Shown here: in pieces, positions 52,472-61,118 of the stretch | Layout of the letters: the number at the start of each line of letters is the position of its first letter | How positions within the stretch are numbered: position 1 is the stretch's first letter | Source: Cyclobacteriaceae bacterium | GTDB lineage: Bacteria; Bacteroidota; Bacteroidia; Cytophagales; Cyclobacteriaceae | NCBI GenBank assembly: GCA_016787755.1 | Contig: JAEUUA010000004.1 | Location: forward strand, 124,001 to 188,000 | Length of the DNA: 64,000 nt | Direction: 5' to 3' | Made by a program: the position numbers and the translations under genes | The notes under the pieces: model-generated | Seen by the model: the letters and a program-made list of their open reading frames with translations, nothing else | What the model was told of the DNA's origin: nothing | Databases searched by the model: none

Positions 52472-54145
52472 GTGAATAAAAATTGCGTCAATTTTTTACT
52501 TTGTCTAGTTATTGTTTCTGCAGCTTCTGCACAAGAGGATTTCCTTCTTTCCGTACTGAATGAAGAACTTAATCGAGAAGTGGTAGGATTTAGCAAGGCT
52601 GATTTGCCACCCTATTTTATTTCGTATCGGGTGAATGATATGGCTTATACACAGATACAATCATCTTTTGGCAGTTTGGTTCAATCCCATACAAGTAAGA
52701 ACCGCTTGCTGTTTACAACAGTCCGGGTGGGTAACTATCAGCAAGACAATACACATCCTGCTGGAGACCGGAGATGGGGTAATGAGGGGGGTGATGGGCG
52801 CTCGATACAGCTAGCCGTAGATGATTCAAAAGAGGCAATTCAGTATACCATCTGGCGTGCTACACAAAATAATTACCGCAATGCACTCGAATCGTATCGC
52901 TCTATAAAAAACACAATCCAAACTACAAAAAGCAAGTTTGATGATTTCTCAAAAGCCCCTGTTGAAAAATATTTTGAGAATCCGCTTACAGAATTATGGT
53001 TTGATAAAACGGAGTGGGAGAATAAAATCCGAAAATATTCTGAGCCATTTTTAAAAAATTCTAACCTGGTAACGGGCGATGTTAGCCTTCAATTTGTTAG
53101 TGACCGAAAGTATTTTGTTTCTTCTGAAGGTACTCAGGTCGTTCAAAATATGCGATATGTATATCTCTCGATCAATGCAAGCATCCGAGCAACCGATGGT
53201 GATATTGTTCCTTTGCACAGTTCATTTTTCGCTTTCTCACCTTCGGGATTACCCGATGACAAAGCGGTGCTAGCCGAAGTAAATAATGTTATTGGCAAAT
53301 TGATTGAACTAAAAAAGGCACCGCTGGCCGACCCGTATAGTGGCCCTGCAATTTTGGACGCGCAGGTTAGCGGGGTATTCTTTCATGAAATTTTTGGGCA
53401 CCGGGTAGAAGGAGAGCGGTTGCGCAACGATATGGATAGCCAAACATTTAAAGAGAAAATAAATAATTCCGTATTAAATAAAACACTAAGTGTTGTGTTT
53501 GATCCCACTAAATCCGAGTTTGATGGAAAACCCTTGAATGGATTTTATCGATACGATGATGAAGGGGTGAAAGCTCAACGTGTGATGGTGGTCGACAAAG
53601 GTATACTTAAAACTTTCTTGATGTCACGCTCCCCGCTTGAAACAATTAAAACCTCTAATGGGCATGGGCGATCCGATGCCAGTTCTGATCCCGTATCAAG
53701 ACAATCCAACTTGATTGTAGAGACAAACAAACCGGTTCCATTTACCGAGTTGCGAAAGATGTTAATTCAGGAAGCAAAGAAACAAGGTAAAGGATATGGC
53801 TACTATTTTAAAAGTGTAGTGGGTGGGTTTACGACTACCGATCGATTTAATCCAAATGCCTTTAATATTTTCCCTACGGAAGTGTACCGGATTTATACGG
53901 ATGGAAGACCTGATCAATTAGTACGAGGAGTTGACTTGATTGGTACGCCACTGGCTATGTTTGCTGAAATAACTGCTGCAGGAAATCAATCCGAAATTTT
54001 TTCAGGTTTTTGTGGAGCTGAATCAGGCAGTGTTCCGGTTACCGCTATTTCACCGGCCTTGTTTGTACGAAGAATTGAAACTCAGAAAAAGCCACAGGCC
54101 GATATTGAGTCAACCTTATTAGAAAGTCCCACCGTAAAAGATTAA
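52472..54145 (+). CDS. Exported TldD-like metallopeptidase (HExxxH subunit)
   Basis: A 557-residue TldD/PmbA-family protein with an N-terminal signal peptide (MNKNCVNFLLCLVIVSAASAQ), unlike the cytoplasmic TldD of E. coli. The start is GTG at 52472, chosen because it places the basic residues and hydrophobic core correctly; the open frame continues upstream without a sensible leader. The metal-binding motif HEIFGH (His305, Glu306, His310) is intact and followed by RVEGER. Later blocks typical of TldD are NGFYRYDDEGVKAQ, GHGRSDASSDPVSRQSNLIVE and GFCGAESGSVPV. Known TldD pairs with the motif-less PmbA/TldE to make a peptidase maturing microcin B17. The next gene is such a motif-less homologue, so a secreted heterodimer is inferred. 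Confidence 0.85.
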   Translation: MNKNCVNFLLCLVIVSAASAQEDFLLSVLNEELNREVVGFSKADLPPYFISYRVNDMAYTQIQSSFGSLVQSHTSKNRLLFTTVRVGNYQQDNTHPAGDRRWGNEGGDGRSIQLAVDDSKEAIQYTIWRATQNNYRNALESYRSIKNTIQTTKSKFDDFSKAPVEKYFENPLTELWFDKTEWENKIRKYSEPFLKNSNLVTGDVSLQFVSDRKYFVSSEGTQVVQNMRYVYLSINASIRATDGDIVPLHSSFFAFSPSGLPDDKAVLAEVNNVIGKLIELKKAPLADPYSGPAILDAQVSGVFFHEIFGHRVEGERLRNDMDSQTFKEKINNSVLNKTLSVVFDPTKSEFDGKPLNGFYRYDDEGVKAQRVMVVDKGILKTFLMSRSPLETIKTSNGHGRSDASSDPVSRQSNLIVETNKPVPFTELRKMLIQEAKKQGKGYGYYFKSVVGGFTTTDRFNPNAFNIFPTEVYRIYTDGRPDQLVRGVDLIGTPLAMFAEITAAGNQSEIFSGFCGAESGSVPVTAISPALFVRRIETQKKPQADIESTLLESPTVKD

Positions 54146-54154
54146 TGAATAGGT

Positions 54155-55798
54155 ATGCGTAGGATCATCCTCATAATATTTTTAAGCAGTCTGCAGGTTT
54201 TAGTGTTTGCACAGAAGAACACAATAGAGAAGGCCATGCAAGACGAGTTGGATCGTAGCATGAAAGACCTTCGGTTGGATACGCTGGAAAAACCATTTTA
54301 TATAAGTTGCACCATTCAGGATGTTAAAGTGTATTCGATCACGGCCGTATTAGGCGGCATTGTTAACTCGTCCGAAAACTCGAGTCGAGGAAAAGGAAAC
54401 CGGGTATTGATCGGTGGATATGAATTTAATGACGAAAGTTTTGATAATAATTTGTTTTCAACACCTGAGGCGAATGATATTGATGTTCCGCTGGATGATG
54501 ATTATTTAGGCATACGCAGGGCTATATGGGTTTCAATTGACAATGTCTATAAAAGTGCTTCGCGTCAGTTTGCCAAGAATCAGGAAATGCTGAAAGACCA
54601 AAAGAAACCATTGGAGGAACTTCCACATCGCAGGTTTGAAAAAGTTGCTCCATTTCAAATAACCACCGATTACACACCTGTGGCGTTTGATGAAAAAAAA
54701 TGGGAACAGATCCTTAGGCAATTAACAGATCGATTTAAAACTACAGACTATCCCGGGTCAACCTTGCAATTAAATTTTGTTCAAGGATTTGAATATTTTG
54801 TAAGCAGCGAGGGCACTCACATTAAATCACCCATCCATCAGGCAGTTTTACAATTGTCAATTTTTGGAAAAGATTCCGATGGTGGGATAGTCTATGATCA
54901 ATCCATGTGGTGTGGATTTAGTCCTGATGATTTTCCGTCCGTGGCCGAACTTCAATCAGCCATCAAGGCAAAAATTGCTCACCTGGATCAGGTTCAGAAA
55001 ATGAAAAAGTTTGATGATGAGTACAGTGGTCCTGTTTTATTTGAAGGTGCACCGGTGGCTGATATCCTTTCGGGAATATTATTTATGAGTCGTGATGGAT
55101 TGTTATATGATAATAACATTCAAGGCCTTACGGGCATGCGTCCGGATACGCGCAATTCAATGGAGTCAAAAATTGGTAAAAACGTAGTTTCACCATCTAT
55201 AAGTGTAAAAGCATTGTCAAAGAAGCAACACTACAAGGAGACAAAATTGTTAGGAGCTTTTCAAGCTGATTCAGAAGGAACTCCACCACCGGATGAATTA
55301 GTGTTAGTCGAAAAGGGAATCTTGAAAGATATGCTGAATGACCGCACACTAACGTCATCCACGCAAAAAGCGAACGGCCATCGTGATGGGCCAGGAGTGA
55401 TTCAGGTTTCAATGAGTGAATCGATTCCTACAAAAGACATGAAAGAAAAATTGATTTCGCAGGCAAAAGAGGCTGGCCTTGAGTTTGGATTGATGATTAA
55501 AAACGAGTCTATTGGCCGCATCGGTATGTTCAATGTATATAAGGTAAATGTTGCCGATGGTTCCGAAGAACTTCTGCGCAACGCACGTTTTTCGTCACTC
55601 TCTATGAAAAACCTTCGCAAGGTGTTGGGCAGTTCGGAAGAAGCTATTTACAATACACCTTCTCTGGGAAATAATTCTAAATTCACTTCATACATTGTGC
55701 CCAAGAGTTTGCTCATGACAGATGTTGATATCATGAGTGCAGATCTTCCTTCCTTCAATGAGAAGGAGTTTGTAAAGGATCCGCTCCGTAAAGATTAA
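54155..55798 (+). CDS. Exported PmbA/TldE-like partner protein lacking HExxxH
   Basis: A 547-residue paralogue of the preceding TldD-like protein, beginning nine bases after it. A signal peptide (1-20, LVFAQ) exports it. The N-terminal halves align in layout (DTLEKPFYISCTIQDVKVYSITAVLGGIVNS; LQLNFVQGFEYFVSSEGTHIKSP). The place of the metal motif reads GAPVADILSGILFMSRDG, with no histidines, as in PmbA/TldE. The C-terminal blocks LVEKGILKDMLNDRT, NGHRDGPGVIQVS and SSLGNNSKFTSYIVPKSLL are kept in modified form. In E. coli the TldE subunit lacks the motif yet is needed for the peptidase. A secreted two-subunit TldD/PmbA complex is therefore predicted, with unknown substrates. Confidence 0.82.
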   Translation: MRRIILIIFLSSLQVLVFAQKNTIEKAMQDELDRSMKDLRLDTLEKPFYISCTIQDVKVYSITAVLGGIVNSSENSSRGKGNRVLIGGYEFNDESFDNNLFSTPEANDIDVPLDDDYLGIRRAIWVSIDNVYKSASRQFAKNQEMLKDQKKPLEELPHRRFEKVAPFQITTDYTPVAFDEKKWEQILRQLTDRFKTTDYPGSTLQLNFVQGFEYFVSSEGTHIKSPIHQAVLQLSIFGKDSDGGIVYDQSMWCGFSPDDFPSVAELQSAIKAKIAHLDQVQKMKKFDDEYSGPVLFEGAPVADILSGILFMSRDGLLYDNNIQGLTGMRPDTRNSMESKIGKNVVSPSISVKALSKKQHYKETKLLGAFQADSEGTPPPDELVLVEKGILKDMLNDRTLTSSTQKANGHRDGPGVIQVSMSESIPTKDMKEKLISQAKEAGLEFGLMIKNESIGRIGMFNVYKVNVADGSEELLRNARFSSLSMKNLRKVLGSSEEAIYNTPSLGNNSKFTSYIVPKSLLMTDVDIMSADLPSFNEKEFVKDPLRKD

Positions 55799-55883
55799 AT
55801 CTCTCAGAAGTTTCCATGTTTTTAAATCAAGGTGTAGGGTGAGTATTTCCATGTTAACTTGCGGGTAAAGAAGTTGATGTAGC

Positions 55884-58472
55884 ATGAGCAGGTGGTTAAT
55901 TTATAGTATTTCACTGTGTATAAGCGTAAGTACGAGTTTTGCTCAGTTAAACCCTGTTCGCACGGCTGCAAAGAGATTGCAGGATGGAAAATGGGAAAGG
56001 TCGCACCGACTGCTCCAAAAAGTGTTACGCAAAGATTCAACGGATGTAGAAGGTAATTTTGTTACGGCCAATTGGTTTTTAGCACAACGGAACCCAGAAT
56101 TTCAATTAGACTCAGCGGATCGGTATGCGCGCAAGACTATCACGTACTATTATTTGGTTGAAAGCAGAGATCGGGAAAAGCTTCAACGAGTTCCTATTGA
56201 TAGTTTAATCTTACAGTCACTTCGCGAAAAAATTGATAGCCTGGCTTTTCAGCATGCTAAACTTATTAATACCGAAGGAAGTTATAACCGATTTATTAAT
56301 TCATTTCCGAACGCTCTTCAGCATGAGATGGCCATTGAACTACGCGATGAAGTGAGTTTTTTAGAAGCTTTGAAAATGAATACCTATTCAAGCTTTGATG
56401 ATTATTTAAATCGATACCCTGCCTCGCACCGTGCGCAAGAAGCAAAAGAACGGTATGAGAAATTATTATTTGATGAGAGGACGAAAGATAAAAAGCTCGC
56501 GAGTTATAAATTATTCCTTACCAGGTATCCATCCAGCCCGTATGCTGCAAAAGCTGAACGGGAAATCTTTGAGTTAACTACTGCCAATGGTGAGCCCGAG
56601 ACTTTCTTTCAATACCTAAGAGAATATCCCAAAGGACATTATGCAAAATTTGCGCGTGATCTTGTCTATCATTTATTCAAAGAGACCGATGAAAAAATTC
56701 CTTCTATTATAGAGACAGACTCGCTTCGTGACGTAATTAAGGTGAGTTCAAAATTCTGGATTCCTTTTTATAAAAATGAATTGTATGGATTTATGGATCA
56801 GGACGGAAAGGAAACGCTGGCACCCAGGTTTGAGGAAATTGAAGAAGAATACAAATGTGGTGCTATTAATGATGATATAGTGACTTTTAAATCAGGTGTG
56901 TTTAGTCGCACAGGAAAAAAGTTAGCAGAGCCAGACACTAAGATAACTAGTATCGGCTGGGGTTTTTTAATGGCCGAAGCAAAATCGTGCAGGTGGCTGA
57001 TTCATAAGTCAGGCGCTGTACTGATTTCAGATTGTTATGATGATTTTGAGATTGTAGGTAATAATTTTATTGCAGCAATAAGCAATAAGCAATGGAAATT
57101 ATTTACGCTCACAGGGCGATTGCTCAATATCGATGGTGTAACGGAAGTGAAGGAAATTGAAGGGATAATTGTGCTTACCCGCTTTGGAAAAAAAATCCTG
57201 ACCACGGCTCAGCAACTATCAGGGTTGGTCAATGGAATTGAATTAAATGAAGAGCTTGTATTTGATGATGTACAGGCGATGAGCAAGGGCTTGTTGCTTG
57301 CTCGCAATGGTTCCTTGGAAGGTATAATTAATAGTCAACTCAAATTTATTGTCCCATTAGATCGGCATGTACTTACCAAAACTTCTTTCGGCTTAATAGA
57401 GAAGCTACCTACGGGGACTAAGGTACATGGCTTATCAGCTGAATTAGAGAACCAAAACTGGCATAGGGTTTATTATCATCGCGATTGGTTGGTGTTAACC
57501 CGCGAAGGAAGATTGCAGTTGTTCAACGTCTCCACCAAGAAAATGGTGTTGATGAAAGCAGACACCATTTGGTTTGATCGAAGTCTGGCGTTCGTGCAAA
57601 CTAACCAAGCTACAAAGGTGTATTTAACAGCAAACCACTCTATCGATTTGCAACCGGATTCAAAAATCAGTTTTATTAATGCACGCGATTCCGTTCAGTT
57701 CTTTTTTACGGACAGCAAGAATAAACGCACGGTATTTAGTGTGGCAAGTGGCGATCAATTATTTAATACTGAGTATGAACTAACGGAGACAATTGGTGCT
57801 GATTTTTTTATAGTCTCAAAAGGAAACAGGAAAGGGGTGTTGGGTCGCAATGGAAAAGTAGTAGTTCCCGTGGAGATGGATGCTATCATTCAAACTCCAG
57901 CCGGCCAACTTTCCTTATTAAAGGATAAAAAGTTTGGATTGTTTGATCTGGCAAGTCGCAGGTTGATCAAACCGGTATATGAACGCAACGTTACTCTGCT
58001 AAACAGGAATCACTTGATTGTTTATAAGGATGGATTTTTTGGCTTGATCGGATGGGATTCTAAACCCATTACAAAATTTGAGTTTGCAGAAGTTGTGCCG
58101 TGGAGTGATAAAGTAATTTGGATAAAAAAGAATTTTCAATGGTTGCTGATCAATTATGAAACTGAGGAAGTAATCTTAGATCGCATCCGTGATTTTTCCT
58201 GGTTGCGAAATAGTGCCGAGGAAAAACTGGTACGGGTGCATCGCGAAAATTATTATGGAGTTATTAGCAATAGGAAGGGATTGATAATAGCGCCTACATT
58301 TCACGATCTTATTAATCTGGGAACAGAAGAGATACCTTTTTATTTTACTGAAAAAAGTGTGGAAGAAGCGGGCATCTATGTAGTAATTTACTATGACCAT
58401 ACCGGAAAGTTGGTACGCAGGCAAGCCTATGAGGAAGAGGAGTACGATCGCATAGTTTGCAACGCACATTAG
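55884..58472 (+). CDS. Secreted TPR plus WG-repeat protein
   Basis: An 862-residue exported protein with a signal peptide (1-20, TSFAQ). Residues 25-240 are helical repeats of TPR-like outline (DGKWERSHRLLQKVLRKD, TYSSFDDYLNRYPASHRAQEAKERY). From about 285 to 850 there are many WG-type beta repeats with the pattern xxGFMDQDGKETLxPRFEExE, for example WIPFYKNELYGFMDQDGK, FGLFDLASRRLIKPVYE and YYGVISNRKGLIIAPTFH. This gives a large beta-propeller-like body. WG-repeat proteins are abundant in this phylum and in spirochaetes, with roles in surface binding rather than catalysis; none is assigned here. It stands alone, with only 85 bp after the PmbA-like gene and 79 bp before pafA. Confidence 0.8.
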   Translation: MSRWLIYSISLCISVSTSFAQLNPVRTAAKRLQDGKWERSHRLLQKVLRKDSTDVEGNFVTANWFLAQRNPEFQLDSADRYARKTITYYYLVESRDREKLQRVPIDSLILQSLREKIDSLAFQHAKLINTEGSYNRFINSFPNALQHEMAIELRDEVSFLEALKMNTYSSFDDYLNRYPASHRAQEAKERYEKLLFDERTKDKKLASYKLFLTRYPSSPYAAKAEREIFELTTANGEPETFFQYLREYPKGHYAKFARDLVYHLFKETDEKIPSIIETDSLRDVIKVSSKFWIPFYKNELYGFMDQDGKETLAPRFEEIEEEYKCGAINDDIVTFKSGVFSRTGKKLAEPDTKITSIGWGFLMAEAKSCRWLIHKSGAVLISDCYDDFEIVGNNFIAAISNKQWKLFTLTGRLLNIDGVTEVKEIEGIIVLTRFGKKILTTAQQLSGLVNGIELNEELVFDDVQAMSKGLLLARNGSLEGIINSQLKFIVPLDRHVLTKTSFGLIEKLPTGTKVHGLSAELENQNWHRVYYHRDWLVLTREGRLQLFNVSTKKMVLMKADTIWFDRSLAFVQTNQATKVYLTANHSIDLQPDSKISFINARDSVQFFFTDSKNKRTVFSVASGDQLFNTEYELTETIGADFFIVSKGNRKGVLGRNGKVVVPVEMDAIIQTPAGQLSLLKDKKFGLFDLASRRLIKPVYERNVTLLNRNHLIVYKDGFFGLIGWDSKPITKFEFAEVVPWSDKVIWIKKNFQWLLINYETEEVILDRIRDFSWLRNSAEEKLVRVHRENYYGVISNRKGLIIAPTFHDLINLGTEEIPFYFTEKSVEEAGIYVVIYYDHTGKLVRRQAYEEEEYDRIVCNAH

Positions 58473-58497
58473 TTATACCCAAATCTGACCTTTCAAA

Positions 58498-58505
58498 TAA
58501 CTTTG
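58498..58505 (+). promoter_or_regulatory. -7 element of the pafA gene
   Basis: TAACTTTG, an exact TAnnTTTG, lies 46 bases before the pafA ATG at 58552. No good TTG/TTTG lies about 19 bases upstream. A 14-base direct repeat TTAAAAATGCTGAT (58529-58542 and 58561-58574) spans the start region, the second copy being within the coding sequence. Confidence 0.4.
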
Positions 58506-58551
58506 CTATGTTAGCTATACTTGTTTTATTAAAAATGCTGATTATTGTACC

Positions 58552-60186
58552 ATGAAGAATTTAAAAATGCTGATCGTGATGATTGCTATCAGTGCACCGT
58601 TGTTTTCACAGAACCAACCGAAGTTGGTAGTAGGTATTGTGGTGGATCAGATGCGACAAGAATATCTCTATCGCTATGAAAGTAAATATGGTGAGAACGG
58701 TTTTAAGCGGATGATGAATGAAGGCTTCATGTTGAAGAACGCGCATTACAATTATGTGCCCACCGAAACCGGACCCGGACATGCTTCAATCTATACCGGC
58801 ACCACACCTTCAACCCACGGGATTGTAGGAAATGACTGGTATGATAGGGCAACAAAAACAAATGTGAATTGTGTGAACGATCCAAACCAGAAAGCTGTGG
58901 GTACGGAGTCGGGTGGCAGCGTATCGCCCTGGCGGATGCTTTCAACAACCATCACCGATGAACTGAAGTTGGCAACTCAACAACGGGCAAAAGTTGTGGG
59001 TGTTTCTATTAAAGACCGTGGTGCTACGCTGCCCGCAGGACACATGCCCGATGGTGCGTATTGGTATGATGGCCTGACGGGCTCAATGATTACAAGCACA
59101 TATTACAAGCAAAAACTACCAGACTGGGTAACTAAATTCAATAATCAAAAACTGCCCGATCAATACTTGAATCAAGTATGGAATACATTGCTTCCAATTA
59201 ATCAATATGTAGAATCGGCACCGGATGATTCACCGTATGAAGGAAAATGGAAGGGAAAAGATAAGCCAACATTTCCGTACGATCTGAAAGAGCTAAGAAA
59301 GCAAATGGGACAGTATAATTTGCTTGCTATGACCCCCTGGGGAAATACCTTTGTGGCAGAGTTTGCAAAGGCTGCACTACTAAATGAAAATTTAGGGAAG
59401 GATGATGTTACTGATTTTTTAGCCATCTCGTTTTCTAGTCCCGATGCAGTAGGTCATGCGATGGGACCTGATGCGGTAGAAGTGGAAGACGTTTACTTGC
59501 GTTTAGATAAAACACTGGAAGATCTTTTTGCTTTCTTGGATAAAGAAGTGGGTAAGGGTGCCTACACCGTATTTCTTACTGCCGATCATGGAGTATCGCA
59601 CGTGCCCCAGTACTTAAAAGATTTACGCATTCCGGCCGGGTATTTTCGACCTGCATATCTTAAAGCAGGGTTGAATGAACACCTACAAAAATATTTTCCG
59701 AATAAATTAATCATTGAGGAACTAACCAGCGATCAGGTGTATATCAATCAAGATGTGTTTGATGGCGATCCAAGATCATCGGGCATTGATTTGTTTGTGG
59801 CTACTGATTTGATTTCTAAATATTTGCTTTCCAGCGAAGGCGTTGCCCAGGTTTTCACGTCACCCACGCTACGCCAGGTGAGTACCGATGAGAAAGGCAT
59901 CCGTGGAAATGTGGTGCGCGGGTTTAATGCAAAGCGCTGTGGCGATATTGCGTTTGTGTTGGAGCCAGGTTGGTTGTCGTGGGGGGGAGTTACGGGCTCA
60001 ACTCATGGTTCTACCTACACCTATGATACGCACATCCCGATTTTATTTTATGGCAATGGCATTAAGAAAGGAAGTTCTTCTGGATTTCATACCATTACCG
60101 ATATAGCACCTACACTCTCTGTGTTGTTAAAAATTAAATTCCCAAGTGGCTGCTCGGGTCAACCGATTGTGGAGATTGTGGATTGA
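58552..60186 (+). CDS. pafA: PafA-type alkaline phosphatase/phosphodiesterase
   Basis: A 544-residue periplasmic zinc phosphatase with a signal peptide (1-20, PLFSQ). It follows the Elizabethkingia PafA enzyme closely: Asp32 (VVDQMR), nucleophile Thr73 (VPTETGPGH), Asn94 (GIVGNDWYD), Lys154 and Arg156 (SIKDRGATLP), the bimetal ligands in SSPDAVGHAMGP and LTADHGVSHVP, and the last ligand His in YDTHIPILFYG. The distance Thr to Asn (21) matches the well-studied enzyme. PafA is phosphate-insensitive and hydrolyses phosphomonoesters and diesters outside the inner membrane, supplying phosphate. An inverted repeat 60208-60231 follows the stop and may terminate transcription. It is probably monocistronic. 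Confidence 0.95.
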   Translation: MKNLKMLIVMIAISAPLFSQNQPKLVVGIVVDQMRQEYLYRYESKYGENGFKRMMNEGFMLKNAHYNYVPTETGPGHASIYTGTTPSTHGIVGNDWYDRATKTNVNCVNDPNQKAVGTESGGSVSPWRMLSTTITDELKLATQQRAKVVGVSIKDRGATLPAGHMPDGAYWYDGLTGSMITSTYYKQKLPDWVTKFNNQKLPDQYLNQVWNTLLPINQYVESAPDDSPYEGKWKGKDKPTFPYDLKELRKQMGQYNLLAMTPWGNTFVAEFAKAALLNENLGKDDVTDFLAISFSSPDAVGHAMGPDAVEVEDVYLRLDKTLEDLFAFLDKEVGKGAYTVFLTADHGVSHVPQYLKDLRIPAGYFRPAYLKAGLNEHLQKYFPNKLIIEELTSDQVYINQDVFDGDPRSSGIDLFVATDLISKYLLSSEGVAQVFTSPTLRQVSTDEKGIRGNVVRGFNAKRCGDIAFVLEPGWLSWGGVTGSTHGSTYTYDTHIPILFYGNGIKKGSSSGFHTITDIAPTLSVLLKIKFPSGCSGQPIVEIVD

Positions 60187-60207
60187 GATATTTAAGGATA
60201 CAGGAAT

Positions 60208-60231
60208 CTGTCAGATCGTAAGATCTGACAG
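60208..60231 (+). repeat. Perfect 10-bp hairpin after pafA
   Basis: CTGTCAGATC (60208-60217) and GATCTGACAG (60222-60231) form a perfect 10-bp stem around GTAA, 22 bases after the pafA stop. No T-run follows, so it may be a processing or stabilising hairpin, or a rho-type terminator, or one arm of a mobile unit. Confidence 0.5.
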
Positions 60232-60265
60232 CAAGGCAGATTTGACTAAGGCGCAGTTTTAAGAA

Positions 60266-60307
60266 GCGCAGAGTTCCCGAGGCGGGTAACTCTGCGAGGA
60301 AAAAGAA
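60266..60307. repeat. Left copy of a hairpin-bearing inverted repeat
   Basis: CGCAGAGTT (60267-60275) pairs with AACTCTGCG (60288-60296); CCCG/CGGG extend the stem around an AGG loop. About 42 bases of this segment recur in opposite orientation at 60719-60760. Differences within the stem keep pairing (CCCG/CGGG here, CTCG/CGAG there). The copies bracket the gene at 60388-60708. Confidence 0.6.
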
Positions 60308-60387
60308 ACAATGCAGATCACTGGTGAAGGTCCTCTCTTTTGGAAAGTTCAAAAAGAGAATTTTTAAAATAATTAATATCAAAAATT

Positions 60388-60708
60388 ATGCAACTATTTG
60401 TAGGGAATATTCTTGTGGCTCTATATGGAGCGGTGTCTTTGTTGGTATCGTTCTTTATTTTAAGGAAGATATTTTTTAATAAGCCCAAAGAATTTAAAAA
60501 ATCCCTGATCACTGATTTTAGACTTTTGTCTTTCAGAATAACGATTATTAACATTGCGGGAGTGGTAACGTTTCTGGGGTTTACAATTCTTTCATCGCTA
60601 AAGTTTACCAAAAACACGGATTTGGAAACTTCATTAATGTTAGTTTGCAGCGCGCTGAGTTTTGTTTATTCGCTATTATTTGTAAAGATTAAAAGATTAA
60701 AAGATTAA
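60388..60708 (+). CDS. Small membrane protein within an inverted-repeat cassette
   Basis: A 106-residue protein I do not recognise. Three hydrophobic helices are predicted: about 4-27 (FVGNILVALYGAVSLLVSFFIL), 50-70 (ITIINIAGVVTFLGFTIL) and 82-100 (MLVCSALSFVYSLLFVKI). Basic clusters (RKIFFNKPKEFKKS, KIKRLKD) suggest the loops that lie inside. The 3' end consists of tandem AAAGATTA units that encode the last residues. There is no homologue I can name and no operon partner. Start: the ATG at 60388 is 28 bases after the first open region. It is enclosed by the inverted hairpin copies at 60266-60307 and 60719-60760, so it may be part of a small transposable or recombining cassette. Coding status is likely but unproven. 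Confidence 0.55.
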   Translation: MQLFVGNILVALYGAVSLLVSFFILRKIFFNKPKEFKKSLITDFRLLSFRITIINIAGVVTFLGFTILSSLKFTKNTDLETSLMLVCSALSFVYSLLFVKIKRLKD

Positions 60709-60718
60709 GTTAATAATC

Positions 60719-60760
60719 TTTTCTTTCTTCGCACAGTTACTCGTTTCGAGAACTCTGCGC
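60719..60760. repeat. Right copy of the hairpin-bearing inverted repeat
   Basis: CGCACAGTT (60730-60738) pairs with AACTCTGCG (60751-60759) with one mismatch; CTCG (60740-60743) and CGAG (60747-60750) extend the stem. On the minus strand it matches the left copy at 60266-60307 over about 42 bases. The C/G to T/A change in the inner stem is compensatory. Confidence 0.6.
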
Positions 60761-60865
60761 GAGTGTGTGAACTAGCTTCATAATCAAAGATTCCCTTAGA
60801 GTGTTAGTCGTCTGTCTAGCAACTTGCCCTGACATAAATAAACTTGCACTCTATTAATGATACTT

Positions 60866-60960
60866 CCCTCGCGGCAGGGATGGAAGTGAAAAGCCCGCAA
60901 GCGTAGCCCGCGCGTGGGGCGGACTTGCAACGAACAGCCCGGTGGCGCCTCGCCAGCCGC
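60866..60960 (+). ncRNA. Candidate GC-rich structured RNA or repeat element
   Basis: This 95-base stretch is far richer in G and C than its surroundings. It folds on paper into an outer stem GCGGC/GCCGC (60871-60875 with 60956-60960). Stem A, AAGCCCGC (60891-60898) with GCGGACTT (60919-60926), has one mismatch and encloses a GCCC/GGGC hairpin. Stem B is TGGCG/CGCCA (60943-60947 with 60951-60955). The words GGAAGTGAAAAGCCCG and GCAACGAACAGCCCG are similar and sit on either side of stem A. I have a sense of having met similar elements in Bacteroidota intergenic DNA, but can give no name. Neither orientation nor function is known; the rest of the gap 60709-61169 holds the right inverted repeat, AT-rich DNA and the mraZ control region. 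Confidence 0.45.
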
Positions 60961-61093
60961 CCAAAACAAGCAAATACCCAATATTTTCAATGGGTTTAGT
61001 TCAGAAATCAAAGGCCTTAATTTTTTGTGTTTGAGGCATTTTGAAGTGTAAATGACCCATTTCAGCTACTTTTTCAATTGAAAATGTAAAAAA

Positions 61094-61118
61094 GTGGGTG
61101 AAAGTGGTTGGAAGTGGT
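61094..61118 (+). promoter_or_regulatory. MraZ operator repeats
   Basis: GTGGG (61094-61098), GTGGT (61104-61108) and GTGGT (61114-61118) recur every ten bases, with a weaker fourth (GTTAC, 61124-61128). MraZ is known to bind several directly repeated GTGGG-like boxes with five-base spacers upstream of its own gene and to repress the division cluster. The boxes overlap the -33 region of the promoter, which fits autorepression. Confidence 0.8.

Noticed and set aside
60796..61011. Minus-strand open frame of 71 codons across the GC-rich element
   Set aside because: The frame follows from GC-rich structure; the protein is low-complexity without domain or start signal, and the stem pairing explains the DNA better.
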